Positions 17,752 to 26,473 of a stretch of DNA of 64,000 nucleotides are shown one piece after another. The notes beneath the pieces are model-generated. The model had not been told where the DNA came from, did not search any database, and was given only the letters and a program-made list of their open reading frames with translations. Source of the stretch: Mycobacterium botniense (GTDB lineage: Bacteria > Actinomycetota > Actinomycetes > Mycobacteriales > Mycobacteriaceae); assembly GCF_010723305.1 (NCBI RefSeq), contig NZ_BLKW01000002.1, positions 558,001-622,000 of the forward strand, given 5' to 3'. Made by a program: the position numbers and the translations under genes. Numbering within the stretch: position 1 is the first letter of the stretch; every line of letters begins with the position of its first letter.

Positions 17752-18006
17752 GTGGCCAAGCAGATCACCCAGCGGGAGCTGCGTAATAACAGCGGCGAGA
17801 TCATGCGCCAGCTTGATCAAGGCGAGTCGTTCGTCGTGACCAGGAACGGCGTCCCGGTCGGCGAGCTGTGCCCGCTGCGCCGGCATCGATTCGTCGCCGC
17901 CGAAGCGGCTGTCGCCGCGTTCAGGGGCGCTCCGCGGGTGGACTTCGACCGGTTCCGACAAGATCTCGATCGGGCAGCCAGCCAGGAGATCGCGCCTCGT
18001 GGCTGA
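17752..18006 (+). CDS. Phd/YefM-type antitoxin
   Basis: 84 residues from GTG: MAKQITQRELRNNSGEIMRQ, then GESFVVTRNGVPVGEL, a Phd-type DNA-binding unit, and a C-terminal helix DFDRFRQDLDRAAS that would wrap the toxin. It overlaps the PIN toxin gene by 8 nt. Only 8 nt separate the palindrome from the start, so the mRNA is probably leaderless. Confidence 0.88.
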   Translation: MAKQITQRELRNNSGEIMRQLDQGESFVVTRNGVPVGELCPLRRHRFVAAEAAVAAFRGAPRVDFDRFRQDLDRAASQEIAPRG

Positions 18007-18412
18007 GGCTGCGCGTGCGGCGCGGGGACTCATCGACACCTCGGTCGTGATCGATCTGGATCACCTCGACGCCGAGCAGCTCCCCAGGGAACTGGCCATC
18101 AGCGCCCTTACTATGGCTGAACTCGCCGCCGGTCCGCACGCAACGGCCGATGCCGGCGAGCGCGCACGACGTCAGGATCGCCTACAGCGAGCCGAGGCCA
18201 ACTTCGATCCACTGCCGTTTGACAGCGACTCGGCGAGGGCCTATGGACGCGTCTACGCCGCGATCGCCGCGACGGGTCGAAAGGCACGTGGTCCCCGAGC
18301 CGTCGATCTGTTGATCGCCGCCACCGCCGTGGCCACCAACCTGCCGCTGTACACACGCAACGTCGATGACTTCCAGGGGCTCGAACGCGTACTGACCATC
18401 GTCGGCATCTGA
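17999..18412 (+). CDS. VapC-type PIN toxin
   Basis: 137 residues: GLIDTSVVIDLDHLD at the N-terminus, E in TMAELAAGPH, D in RGPRAVDLLIAATAVA and TRNVDDFQGLE. All four acidic positions of the PIN nuclease are in place. Second gene of a Phd-VapC operon with the antitoxin at 17752; predicted RNase toxin. Confidence 0.9.
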   Translation: MAEAARAARGLIDTSVVIDLDHLDAEQLPRELAISALTMAELAAGPHATADAGERARRQDRLQRAEANFDPLPFDSDSARAYGRVYAAIAATGRKARGPRAVDLLIAATAVATNLPLYTRNVDDFQGLERVLTIVGI

Positions 18413-18472
18413 TTGCCGCGTGCTCGCGACTTCGGCGAGCGCCAATTCGCTGTCAGCCGCCGACTCGGAGTT

Positions 18473-18575
18473 GGTGTTCACCACCGCGCGGTGCCGCGAC
18501 GCGGTGTTTCGACTGGGTTGGAATCACCGTCCGGCACTGGTGCGAGCCGCGTTGCGGCGCGCGCCAAAGCACGTA
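18473..18575 (+). pseudogene. Fragment of the WNHRP family
   Basis: Encodes CRDAVFRLGWNHRPALVRAALRR, matching CWNHRPELVRAALL of the 8499-8993 protein at both protein and DNA level (about four in five bases over 40). No start or remainder of the gene is present; it lies between two toxin-antitoxin operons. Confidence 0.5.
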
Positions 18576-18618
18576 TATTGTCATCATTCGATGCTGAAAA
18601 ACGTGCCTGGAGGTAGGG

Positions 18619-18813
18619 ATGCGGACGACGATCGCCTTGGATGATGACCTCGTCCGAGAAGCGCAGCGCTTGACGGGAACCACCGAAAAGAGCGCGTTGG
18701 TTCGTGAGGCCCTGCGAGCACTGATCGAGCGCGAAAGCGCCCGACGTCTAGCCAAACTGGCGGGCAGCGAACCCACGCTGGAAGCCGTCCCGAGACGGCA
18801 GACAACACGGTGA
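18619..18813 (+). CDS. vapB: VapB antitoxin
   Basis: 64 residues: MRTTIALDDDLVREAQRLTG, a ribbon-helix-helix antitoxin, then EALRALIERESARRLAKLAG. A strong GGAGGT ribosome site precedes the ATG. Overlaps vapC by 4 nt. Represses and neutralises its cognate VapC. Confidence 0.92.
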   Translation: MRTTIALDDDLVREAQRLTGTTEKSALVREALRALIERESARRLAKLAGSEPTLEAVPRRQTTR

Positions 18814-19181
18814 TCCTCGTCGACACGTCGATTTGGGTTAAGCACCTGCGCGTCGGCGACCCACAGCTTGTCACCCTCCTGCAGGACGGACACGTGCTGA
18901 CCCACCCGTGCGTCATCGGCGAACTCGCACTCGGCCAATTGTCTCGTCGCAGCGAGATTCTCGGGCTGCTCCACAACCTTCCGCACGCACAGACCGCAAC
19001 CGACGCCGAGGTGCTGAACCTGGTCGAAAGCCGGCAGCTATTCGGGCTCGGCATCGGTTACGTCGATGCGCACCTACTGGCCGCGACGCTCCTAACCGCA
19101 GGAGCCCGCCTGTGGACAGGCGACAAGCGGCTCGCGACGGTCGCCGCACAGCTCAGACTTAGCGCGGAGCCGACGGCCTAA
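18810..19181 (+). CDS. vapC: VapC ribonuclease toxin
   Basis: 123 residues: MILVDTSIWVKHLRVGD, E in CVIGELALGQL, D in GIGYVDAHLLAATLL and TGDKRLATVA. A complete PIN domain of normal length, expected to cleave RNA when VapB is degraded. Starts within the last codon of vapB (GTGA overlap). Confidence 0.92.
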   Translation: MILVDTSIWVKHLRVGDPQLVTLLQDGHVLTHPCVIGELALGQLSRRSEILGLLHNLPHAQTATDAEVLNLVESRQLFGLGIGYVDAHLLAATLLTAGARLWTGDKRLATVAAQLRLSAEPTA

Positions 19182-19245
19182 GCGAGTGAACGCCGCTCAC
19201 GGCGTCGGTGGGTGGTCCTTAGCCAGTGGGCGCCACCCTTTGCTG

Positions 19246-19353
19246 GGGTTGTCGACGTGGGAGGAGTTCGGCGAACTGCCCCTCCGTCTTGAGCGTGCCG
19301 TCGTCGACGGCGAGCCGATGACGGATCTGGATTGGGCGCGAGTGCTGTTTTGA
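19246..19353 (+). pseudogene. C-terminal scrap of an unknown gene
   Basis: The frame reads GLSTWEEFGELPLRLERAVV and ends DLDWARVLF-stop. It resembles the end of a conserved mycobacterial protein that I cannot name. No start and nothing upstream continues it. Confidence 0.3.
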
Positions 19354-19432
19354 CTGAAGTCACGTGTGCCAGCGACCTAATCGGGCCAGGCCTGGACTTC
19401 GCGAGGATGACCGAATGCGGCTGCTTTGTGGA

Positions 19433-19764
19433 TCAGCCGGCGCAATCGACCGCGATCTCGAGGGCTGCGCAGATCTCGCGCATCCGGGCGTCGGCAAGCC
19501 GGCCAAGGCGGCTGACCAAGACCGCGACCGAGACGTTTTCCACCGAGTCCAGGTTGACCGCACAGTGGCGCGGGATCGGGTCGGAATCCGGTTCCAGGAC
19601 GACCTCGCTGGCGAGTCCCCGGGGATGGTCGTGGTGCACGGCGCGACGAGGGCACGCCGGAGCCGAGGGATCGCCGCGTCACGGGACAGCACAACGACTG
19701 GGCGGCGGCCGGTCTCGGCCGGCTCACACCACCTCACCTCCCCGCGAGCGGGCAACACGCTCAC
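19433..19764 (-). pseudogene. mazF: mazF toxin, frameshifted
   Basis: GTG 19764 overlaps the mazE stop. The first frame reads [20 protein letters not shown] to APCTTTI, the normal MazF N-terminus. At a CCCCGGGG run near 19620 the frame changes, and the remainder (RGLASEVVLEP to ICAALEIAVDC) continues in the next frame to 19433. MazF is an endoribonuclease toxin; as written the product is truncated after about 45 residues plus junk. A sequencing error in the run cannot be excluded. Confidence 0.8.
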
Positions 19765-19997
19765 GACGCGCCCGCCGCGCGCCGCCACGATGCCAGATCG
19801 CCCCACTCATCCGGCTCCTCGACCGGGTGCTTGTCATAGGCGGTATAGCCGGCGTCGACCTCGGCGGATCGGTGGCGAGCGAGCAATGCCGCGAGGGCCT
19901 CATCGATGAGGGCGGCGTCGGTGATTCCCGACCGCAGGCGCCGTGCACTGTCGAGGAGTTCGGCATCCACCGTCGTGCTGAGCCGTATGCGGCTCAT
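19761..19997 (-). CDS. mazE: MazE-type antitoxin
   Basis: 78 residues: [39 protein letters not shown]-terminal [14 protein letters not shown]. Ribbon-helix-helix antitoxin for the adjacent MazF, with 4-nt overlap. Intact although the toxin is frameshifted. A close paralog lies at 17371-17607. Confidence 0.85.
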   Translation of the reverse strand: MSRIRLSTTVDAELLDSARRLRSGITDAALIDEALAALLARHRSAEVDAGYTAYDKHPVEEPDEWGDLASWRRAAGAS

Positions 19998-20011
19998 GGC
20001 ATGAGTATGCC
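19998..20011 (-). promoter_or_regulatory. Palindrome at the mazE start
   Basis: GGCAT-GAGT-ATGCC directly upstream of the ATG. Likely operator for MazE autorepression; no leader would remain. Confidence 0.5.
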
Positions 20012-20097
20012 ACTAACACCACGGCCCGCTGCCGCGGCAAACCCGGCACGGATGTCGGTGCCACGATGCATACTGCCTCCTGTCGAAGGAGATGCAG

Positions 20098-21684
20098 GTG
20101 ACTACGGCCAGTTCGCGGGTTGGCCGCAGATTCGGCAAGTACAGCCTGTGCCGGTTGCTGGGCCGGGGCGGGATGGGTGAGGTCTACGAGGCCTACGACA
20201 CCGACAAGGGCAGAACCGTTGCCCTGAAAATCCTTGCCGAGCAGTACTCGCAGGACGAACGGTTCCGCACGCGCTTTCAGCGTGAGTCACACGCCGCGGC
20301 GATTCTACAAGAGCCACACGTCATTCCGATCCATGACTGGGGCGAAATCGACGGCAACCTCTACATCGATATGCGGCTGGCCAAGGGGCAAACACTGCAC
20401 GAGTTGCTCAAGAAAGGGCCGCTGGAACCCGAGCGCGCAGCGGCCATCATCAACCAGGTCGCCTCGGCGTTGGACGCGGCGCACGCCGAGGGACTGATTC
20501 ATCGCGACGTCAAGCCGCAAAACATCATCGTCACACCGGGCGATTTCGCCTACCTGGTCGACTTCGGTATCGCCGAGGCCAAGGGCGACACCCATCTGAC
20601 GATGGACGGCTACCACATCGGCAGCCTCGACTACATGGCGCCCGAACGATTCACCGACCAGCCGACCACGCCCGCGGCCGATGTCTATTCGCTGGCCTGC
20701 GTGCTGCACCAGGCGCTGACCGGACAAAGTCCCTTCCCGAGTCGCAGCCTCGAGCAGGCCATGGCGGCGCACATCACCTCGCCGCCGCCGCGCCCCAGCG
20801 TCATCAACCCGCTGGTGCCTGCGTCGTTCGACGACGTCATTGCCCGCGGCATGGCCAAAGAACCCGACGACCGCTACGGCAGCGCGGGCGCGCTGGGGCG
20901 CGCCGCCCAACGCGCACTGAAAGGAAACGGACACACGCCGTCTCAGACCGATACGATGCCGGCCCCCGGCAATGTGGGTCCTGGATGGTTCGGCGCGCAA
21001 CCAGGCGGTCCTGCAACGGCTCCCACGGTTGCCGCGCCTGCCGGGGCGATGCGCGGCGGCTCGGGGACGCGAACGCTATTGATCGTTGTCGCAGTTGCCT
21101 CGGCGCTGCTCTTGGGTGGCGTTGGTGTCGTCATCGGTCTTCTCGCCAACCAAAAGTCCGGACCCGAACCCAGCGCTGCACCCACGATCGCCTACCCCAC
21201 CCAGCCGTTTTCCGCCGCTCCTGAACCCGCCACCACCACCGAAATGCCTTCGGCGCCAACAGCGCCCACGTCCACCCCCGAGTCGCCGCCGGCGGATCCC
21301 GAGGCGGCCGCTCTGCAACGGCTGCGCCAACGCGCGCGCTCGGACCGCCCCTTTGTCGCCGCCGAACTTGCCGATCATTGGGTGCCGCAACTCAGTTCCA
21401 AGCGCCCGGGGGTCGTCGACGAGGGCGTGGTGTGGAATAACGCAATGATCCTGCAGGAGCATCTTGACCTGCGCGAGCAGTATCGCGATGTCCGACTGCT
21501 GTGGTCGGGCGACTGGTCGACATTCTCCGCGCCGGATTATTGGGTCACCGTCGTCGGCATCACCTACCCCGACGCGTCGGGTGCGCTGGCGTGGTGCAGA
21601 AGCCACGGTTTTGACCGCGACCACTGCATCGCCAAGCTGATCAGCGCAACGCACCCGGTGGCGGGCAGCACCGCGTACAACTGA
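20098..21684 (+). CDS. Membrane Ser/Thr protein kinase with extracellular sensor domain
   Basis: 528 residues. Cytoplasmic kinase domain (about 15-275): GRGGMGEVY P-loop, VALKIL lysine near 44, HRDVKPQN catalytic loop, VDFGIA, threonines in the activation segment, and APERF. A proline-rich linker precedes one membrane helix (about 323-347). The outer part has a Pro/Thr-rich stalk and a folded domain with HWVPQLSSKR, LLWSGDWSTF and two cysteines (CRSHGFDRDHC) that may form a disulfide. It belongs to the PknA/PknB-like class of mycobacterial receptor kinases; the ligand is unknown. GTG 20098 is preferred because AAGGAG lies 6-7 nt upstream; ATG 20092 is too close to it. Confidence 0.9.
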   Translation: MTTASSRVGRRFGKYSLCRLLGRGGMGEVYEAYDTDKGRTVALKILAEQYSQDERFRTRFQRESHAAAILQEPHVIPIHDWGEIDGNLYIDMRLAKGQTLHELLKKGPLEPERAAAIINQVASALDAAHAEGLIHRDVKPQNIIVTPGDFAYLVDFGIAEAKGDTHLTMDGYHIGSLDYMAPERFTDQPTTPAADVYSLACVLHQALTGQSPFPSRSLEQAMAAHITSPPPRPSVINPLVPASFDDVIARGMAKEPDDRYGSAGALGRAAQRALKGNGHTPSQTDTMPAPGNVGPGWFGAQPGGPATAPTVAAPAGAMRGGSGTRTLLIVVAVASALLLGGVGVVIGLLANQKSGPEPSAAPTIAYPTQPFSAAPEPATTTEMPSAPTAPTSTPESPPADPEAAALQRLRQRARSDRPFVAAELADHWVPQLSSKRPGVVDEGVVWNNAMILQEHLDLREQYRDVRLLWSGDWSTFSAPDYWVTVVGITYPDASGALAWCRSHGFDRDHCIAKLISATHPVAGSTAYN

Positions 21685-21713
21685 CCGCAGAATCGCCGGG
21701 CACACTCACCCAT

Positions 21714-23612
21714 TCACTCAAGCCCGGCCCGGCCGACTGCGACGATGAGCGTAAAGGTCCTGGCGCCCTCGCCGGCCGTTGTGGTGAGAACGACCGGGTA
21801 GTACCCGTCGAGCACGGATTTCGCCGCCGTGATCGTGGCGCTCTGGCTGGCTGATCCGTCGGCGGCGAATCGTCCGGACACCGGTGCCACCGCGATGGCC
21901 CCGCTGCTGTAGGAGCTGCCGGTGATGGCGTAGTCGGCACTGCCGTCGATCATCCGTTGCACATTGACGGTCACGGTACGCGCGGATCCGGGCGCGATCG
22001 CGACGATCGCCGGCGAGACGTTGATGGTCAGGGCCGAGTTGCCCCTGCCGAACGACGTTGGCGCGGAGGACTCGGCAGTACCCCAGAGCTTGCCGGGGAC
22101 GGCGGAGAGTGTGAACGTGAGGTCGCCACCGGTGCGGATGATTGACTCCGGAAGAAACGTCTGATCGGTGGGCCGGCCGTCGATCCCGGATGCCCCCGGG
22201 GCGGAGATCCGGATGAATCTGCCTGCGGGAAGGGCGATTCGGATGCGATCAAAAGTGGTGTGTTCACGGTGAGGATCGGCGTTCCCGGGGTGACCGGGTA
22301 CATGCCGAGCGCGGCCCACACGTACCAGCTCGACAGCGCACCCAGGTCATCGTTACCGGGCTCGCCGACCGGTGTCGGCCCGAACAGTTCGCTGCGCACC
22401 CGGGCCACCGTCTCCTGCGTCTTCCACGGTTGACCTAGATAGTTGTACAGCCACGGCACCGCGAAGCCTGGTTCGTTGCCGAGCCACAGATACGGCTCGT
22501 CCGGGCCGGCGTTGAGCTGCGTGGCGAAGCGGTCCAGCCGCTCGGCCGCCGCGTCGCGTCCACCGAGGGCGCCCACCAGGCCGGCGATGTTCTGCGGCAC
22601 CATCCAGGTGTACTGCGCGGCGGTGCCCTCGTCGAATCCGTCCTTCCCCAAATCCGAAGTGGGCCCGCTGGATCTTGGCCATAGCACGAACATCTCCTCG
22701 GCGCTGCGGGGCGTGATGTAACCGGTCAGGGGGGTTGAACACGTTCCGCCAATACTGCGCCCTACTGTGGAATTCGGCTGCAATCACAGGCTCACCCAAC
22801 GCGTCGACGAATCGAAAGATCGCGAAATCATCAACCGACCACTCCAGCGTGATCGAGGCGCCGTCGATGCCGTGATCACCGCGAAACGGCACGGTCTGCG
22901 GCGCATAACCATGCTCCAGACAGGTGGTGATCCCCGGCCGCTGCACATAGCCGCCCCGCTCGCCACCGCCGTCGCTCGCCGCCTTCAACATGTAATACAG
23001 CGCCCGCTTGACATCAAAGTCCTTGGCCCCGAATGTGTACAGGTTGACGATCAGCGGAACCACGCTGTCTTCGGTCATTTCCCCGCTCGCCGCATTGGTC
23101 AGCGCCCACCGCCGCAACGACCCGCTTTGCTCAGCGTCGTTGACCAGCGACTGGGCCATATCGCTGGCCCGTTGCGGAAATAGCAGCGCCTGCAGGGCGG
23201 CCAGGCAACGGTAGGTGTCCCAATCGGAGAAGTTCGCGTACTGGGTGTGCCCGCGCGCCACCGTGTGCACCACACCGTCGAACCCCAGATAGGCGCCGTC
23301 GGCGTCGTGAAACGTGTTGGGATGCAACCGCGAATGATACAGGGCGGTGTAGAACGTCTTCACCTGGTCGCCACGGGCAGCTGCCACCCGACTGCGCGAC
23401 AGCGCGGCGTGCCACGCGCTCGATGCGGCGGCGCGCACCGCGTCGAAACCCGCACCACCCTCGGCGGCCAGGTTGGCTCGCGCCCCGTCCACACTCACGG
23501 AAGACAACGCGGTACGCACCTCGAGCACCGAGCCGGGCGCAAACTCCACCCATCCCTTACTGCACACCCGCCACGCGCGTGGGCGTTTCGACCCGCACCG
23601 GCAGGAGGCTAG
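21714..23612 (-). pseudogene. GH92 alpha-1,2-mannosidase pseudogene (5' truncated, two frameshifts)
   Basis: The minus strand encodes the catalytic part of a GH92 enzyme in three frames. These are 23612 to about 22745 ([36 protein letters not shown]), then to about 22265 ([54 protein letters not shown]), then to 21714 ([13 protein letters not shown] and a Big-like tail). The first shift lies in a run of six C, the second near ACACACC. The N-terminal 300 or so residues, including the usual signal peptide, are missing. GH92 enzymes trim alpha-mannosides. Sequencing error could explain a shift in the C-run but not the 5' truncation. Confidence 0.85.
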
Positions 23613-23717
23613 ACCGAAGTTGCGACGTGCTCGGATCGGGGATTAGCCGTTTGAGCTTTGGGCCCACAACGGGTCAGCCCTTAGAGACGGCTTGGGTCGC
23701 ACCGACCCGAGCGACCG

Positions 23718-24443
23718 CTACTTGGCCCGGATGGCGGATTCAACCTCCTCGGCGGGTATTTCCTTAGTGCAAAAGTACCAGTCCTGGCACGTCATGCCCT
23801 CGGCGAGGGTTTCTTGTCGCTCTTTCATGCCGGTCATGTTTTCGGGAATGGGCAAGATGACGGGATCGCCGGGTTGCCAATCTGCCGGAGTGGCGACGCC
23901 GAAATGATCGGTGGTCTGCAAAGCCTTGATGACACGCAGCAACTCTGCGGAGTTGCGCCCGAGAATCAGCGGATAATAGATGATTGCGCGGATGACTCCT
24001 TTGGGGTCAATGAAAAAAACCGCTCGCACCGCTTTGGTGGAATCCTCGCCCGGCATGATCATCCCGTATTTCCGCGCGACCTGCTGAGACGCATCGTCGA
24101 TCACCGGAAAAGTGACATCGACATTCTTGTGATCACGGAAGGTGATCTTGTCTTTGATCTGCTGAAGCCAGGCGAGGTGGCTGGCGATCCCATCGACTGA
24201 GAGGCCCAATAGCTCTGTGTTGTAAGCCGCCAATTGTTGCTGCATCGAGGCAAAAGTCACAAATTCTGAGGTGCAGACCGGGGTGAAATCTCCCGGGTGC
24301 GAGAAAAAGATCACCCACTTACCTTTATAGTCTGCGGGAAAATGGATCTTACCCTGGGTGGTGACTGCAGTGAATTCCGGAGCCGGGTCACCGATACGCG
24401 GCATAGTTGTGGTGGCGCCCGATCCCTCGGCGGTGGTGGTCAT
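23718..24443 (-). CDS. 1-Cys (Prx6-type) peroxiredoxin
   Basis: 241 residues. GDPAPEFTAVTTQGK, then the peroxidatic site SHPGDFTPVCTSE near residue 55, DGIASHLAWL, and a long C-terminal arm with PVILPIPENM as in the Prx6 subfamily. Reduces hydrogen peroxide, organic or possibly persulfide-type peroxides using a single peroxidatic cysteine. Two more cysteines (CQDWYFC) lie near the C-terminus. A GGAAAGGA ribosome site precedes ATG 24443. The lower GC and rarer codons (many AAA, ATT) resemble the neighbouring sulfur genes, and the gene lies directly downstream of ctaD, so it probably belongs to the same acquired region. Confidence 0.92.
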   Translation of the reverse strand: MTTTAEGSGATTTMPRIGDPAPEFTAVTTQGKIHFPADYKGKWVIFFSHPGDFTPVCTSEFVTFASMQQQLAAYNTELLGLSVDGIASHLAWLQQIKDKITFRDHKNVDVTFPVIDDASQQVARKYGMIMPGEDSTKAVRAVFFIDPKGVIRAIIYYPLILGRNSAELLRVIKALQTTDHFGVATPADWQPGDPVILPIPENMTGMKERQETLAEGMTCQDWYFCTKEIPAEEVESAIRAK

Positions 24444-24503
24444 GGCGAACTATCCTTTCCAGTCTTGGGAAAACACAGCAGGTATGACAATTTTAGTGTT
24501 TCT

Positions 24504-26246
24504 TTAGTGTTTCGCGCTGAGTTCCGGGGCTCGCTCGTCAGCATCGGAGCGTCTGTTGCGACGACCGATATGGGCTTCGGCGCGTAACCGGGGGATCATG
24601 TGGGGGTAGTGCAGCTCGAACGCCGGGCGCTCGGAGCGGATTCTGGGCAGTTCGTAGAAGTTGTGCCGCGGGGGTGGGCAGGTGGTCGCCCACTCCAGGG
24701 AGTTGCCGTAGCCCCACGGGTCGTCGACGGTGACCGGTTCGCCGTAGCGCCAGCTTGTGAACACGTTCCACACGAACGGCAGCATCGACGCCCCCAGGAT
24801 GAACGCCCCGATTGTGGAGACCACGTTAAGCGGCTGGAAGCCGTCGCTGGGCAGATAGTCGGCGTAGCGGCGTGGCATGCCCATGTCACCGAGCCAGTGC
24901 TGCACCAAAAACGTGGTGTTAAACCCGATCAGCGTCAACCAGAAATGCAGTTTGCCCAGCCGCTCGTCCAGCAGCCGTCCGGTCATCTTCGGAAACCAGA
25001 AATAGATCCCGGCGAAGGTGGAGAACACGATGGTGCCGAACAGCGTGTAGTGGAAATGCGCGACCACGAAATAGCTGTCGGTGACGTGAAAGTCCAGCGG
25101 CGGGCTGGCCAACAGCACCCCGGAGAGCCCGCCGAGCAGGAAGGTGACCAAAAAACCGAACGCCCACAGCATCGGTGTTTCGAAGGTCAGCTGGCCCTTC
25201 CACATGGTGCCAGCCCAGTTGAAGAACTTCATTCCGGTCGGCACCGCAATCAGATACGAGGTCAAGCTGAAAAACGACAGCAGCACCGCGCCCGTGGCGA
25301 ACATGTGATGCGCCCACACCGTGATCGACAGCCCGGCGATGCCCAGGGTGGCATAGACCAGGGTGGTGTAGCCGAAGACGGGTTTGCGGCTAAATACCGG
25401 GAAGATCTCGGTGACGACCCCGAAGAACGGCAGCGCCACGATGTAGACCTCGGGGTGGCCGAAAAACCAGAACAGGTGCTGCCAGAGGATCGGACCGCCG
25501 TTGGCCGGGTCGTAGATATGCCCCCCGAGATGGCGGTCGTAGGCCAGCGCGAACAGCGCGGCGGTCAGCACCGGGAAAGCGATGAGCACGATGATCGAGG
25601 TCACCAAGATGTCCCAAGTAAAAATCGGCATCCGAAACATCGTCATCCCGGGTGCGCGCATGCACACCACGGTGGTGATCATGTTGACCGCGCCCAGGAT
25701 GGTGCCCAAACCGGCCACAATCAGACCCATGACCCACAGGTCGGCGCCAGCACCCGGGTTGTGGACGGCGTCGGACAGCGGGGTGTAGGCGGTCCAGCCG
25801 AAATCGGCCGCCCCGCCGGGGGTGATGAAACCCGCGAGTGCGATCAAAGCGCCAAACAAAAACAACCAGAACGACAACGCGTTCAGCCGGGGAAACGCCA
25901 CATCCGGGGCGCCGATTTGCAGCGGCAGCACCAGGTTGGCGAAGCCGAACACGATCGGGGTGGCATACAGCAGCAGCATGATGGTGCCGTGCATGGTGAA
26001 CAGCTGGTTGTACTGCTCATTGGACAAAAACTGCAAACCGGGTGCTGCCAACTCGGTGCGCATCAGCAGCGCCATCAGACCGCCGATGAAAAAAAGGCTC
26101 ATGCAGGTGACCACATACATGATGCCGATCATCTTGTGGTCGGTGGTGGTGATCAGCTTGTAGATCAACGCGCCCTTGGGGCCCAATCGGGCCGGAAATG
26201 GACGGCGCGCTTGCAGCTCGGTAGCAGGCGGCGCTTCTGCAGTCAT
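24504..26246 (-). CDS. ctaD: Cytochrome c oxidase subunit I
   Basis: 580 residues with about 12 membrane helices. Heme and copper ligands are visible: [11 protein letters not shown] (heme a His), [11 protein letters not shown] (Cu-B His plus cross-linked Tyr), WAHHMFATG (Cu-B His pair) and [10 protein letters not shown] (heme a3 and heme a His). Catalytic subunit of the aa3 oxidase that reduces oxygen. No ctaC or ctaE lies nearby, so this is a solitary, perhaps second, ctaD. It is divergent from the sulfur genes and shares with them an intergenic CsoR-type palindrome, suggesting use when sulfide would poison the main oxidase (inference). Confidence 0.96.
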   Translation of the reverse strand: MTAEAPPATELQARRPFPARLGPKGALIYKLITTTDHKMIGIMYVVTCMSLFFIGGLMALLMRTELAAPGLQFLSNEQYNQLFTMHGTIMLLLYATPIVFGFANLVLPLQIGAPDVAFPRLNALSFWLFLFGALIALAGFITPGGAADFGWTAYTPLSDAVHNPGAGADLWVMGLIVAGLGTILGAVNMITTVVCMRAPGMTMFRMPIFTWDILVTSIIVLIAFPVLTAALFALAYDRHLGGHIYDPANGGPILWQHLFWFFGHPEVYIVALPFFGVVTEIFPVFSRKPVFGYTTLVYATLGIAGLSITVWAHHMFATGAVLLSFFSLTSYLIAVPTGMKFFNWAGTMWKGQLTFETPMLWAFGFLVTFLLGGLSGVLLASPPLDFHVTDSYFVVAHFHYTLFGTIVFSTFAGIYFWFPKMTGRLLDERLGKLHFWLTLIGFNTTFLVQHWLGDMGMPRRYADYLPSDGFQPLNVVSTIGAFILGASMLPFVWNVFTSWRYGEPVTVDDPWGYGNSLEWATTCPPPRHNFYELPRIRSERPAFELHYPHMIPRLRAEAHIGRRNRRSDADERAPELSAKH

Positions 26247-26313
26247 AACCCCTCCATCGTCAGACGTTCCCGACGTCGGGGAACCTCAAACCCGAGATCG
26301 ATCGTTTCTACCC

Positions 26314-26333
26314 TAATACCTCGGGGGGTATTA
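26314..26333. promoter_or_regulatory. CsoR/CstR-type palindromic operator
   Basis: TAATACC-TCGGGG-GGTATTA, perfect 7-bp arms around a G-rich centre, between ctaD and yeeE. CsoR-family repressors, including persulfide sensors of the CstR type, bind ATACCC...GGGTAT sites. No csoR-like gene lies in the window. Confidence 0.65.
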
Positions 26334-26473
26334 TGCGAGGGAGTCGTTTCGTCGGTGAAATGGAGTCGCCCGGAGGACGGTGTGGCGTCTGATGAGATCG
26401 GTCGAGCCCGCAACGCACCGCAAGGACGCAGCCGGCTGATGATTGGCCGATCGTGGTGGGGGCCGGCGAACCG

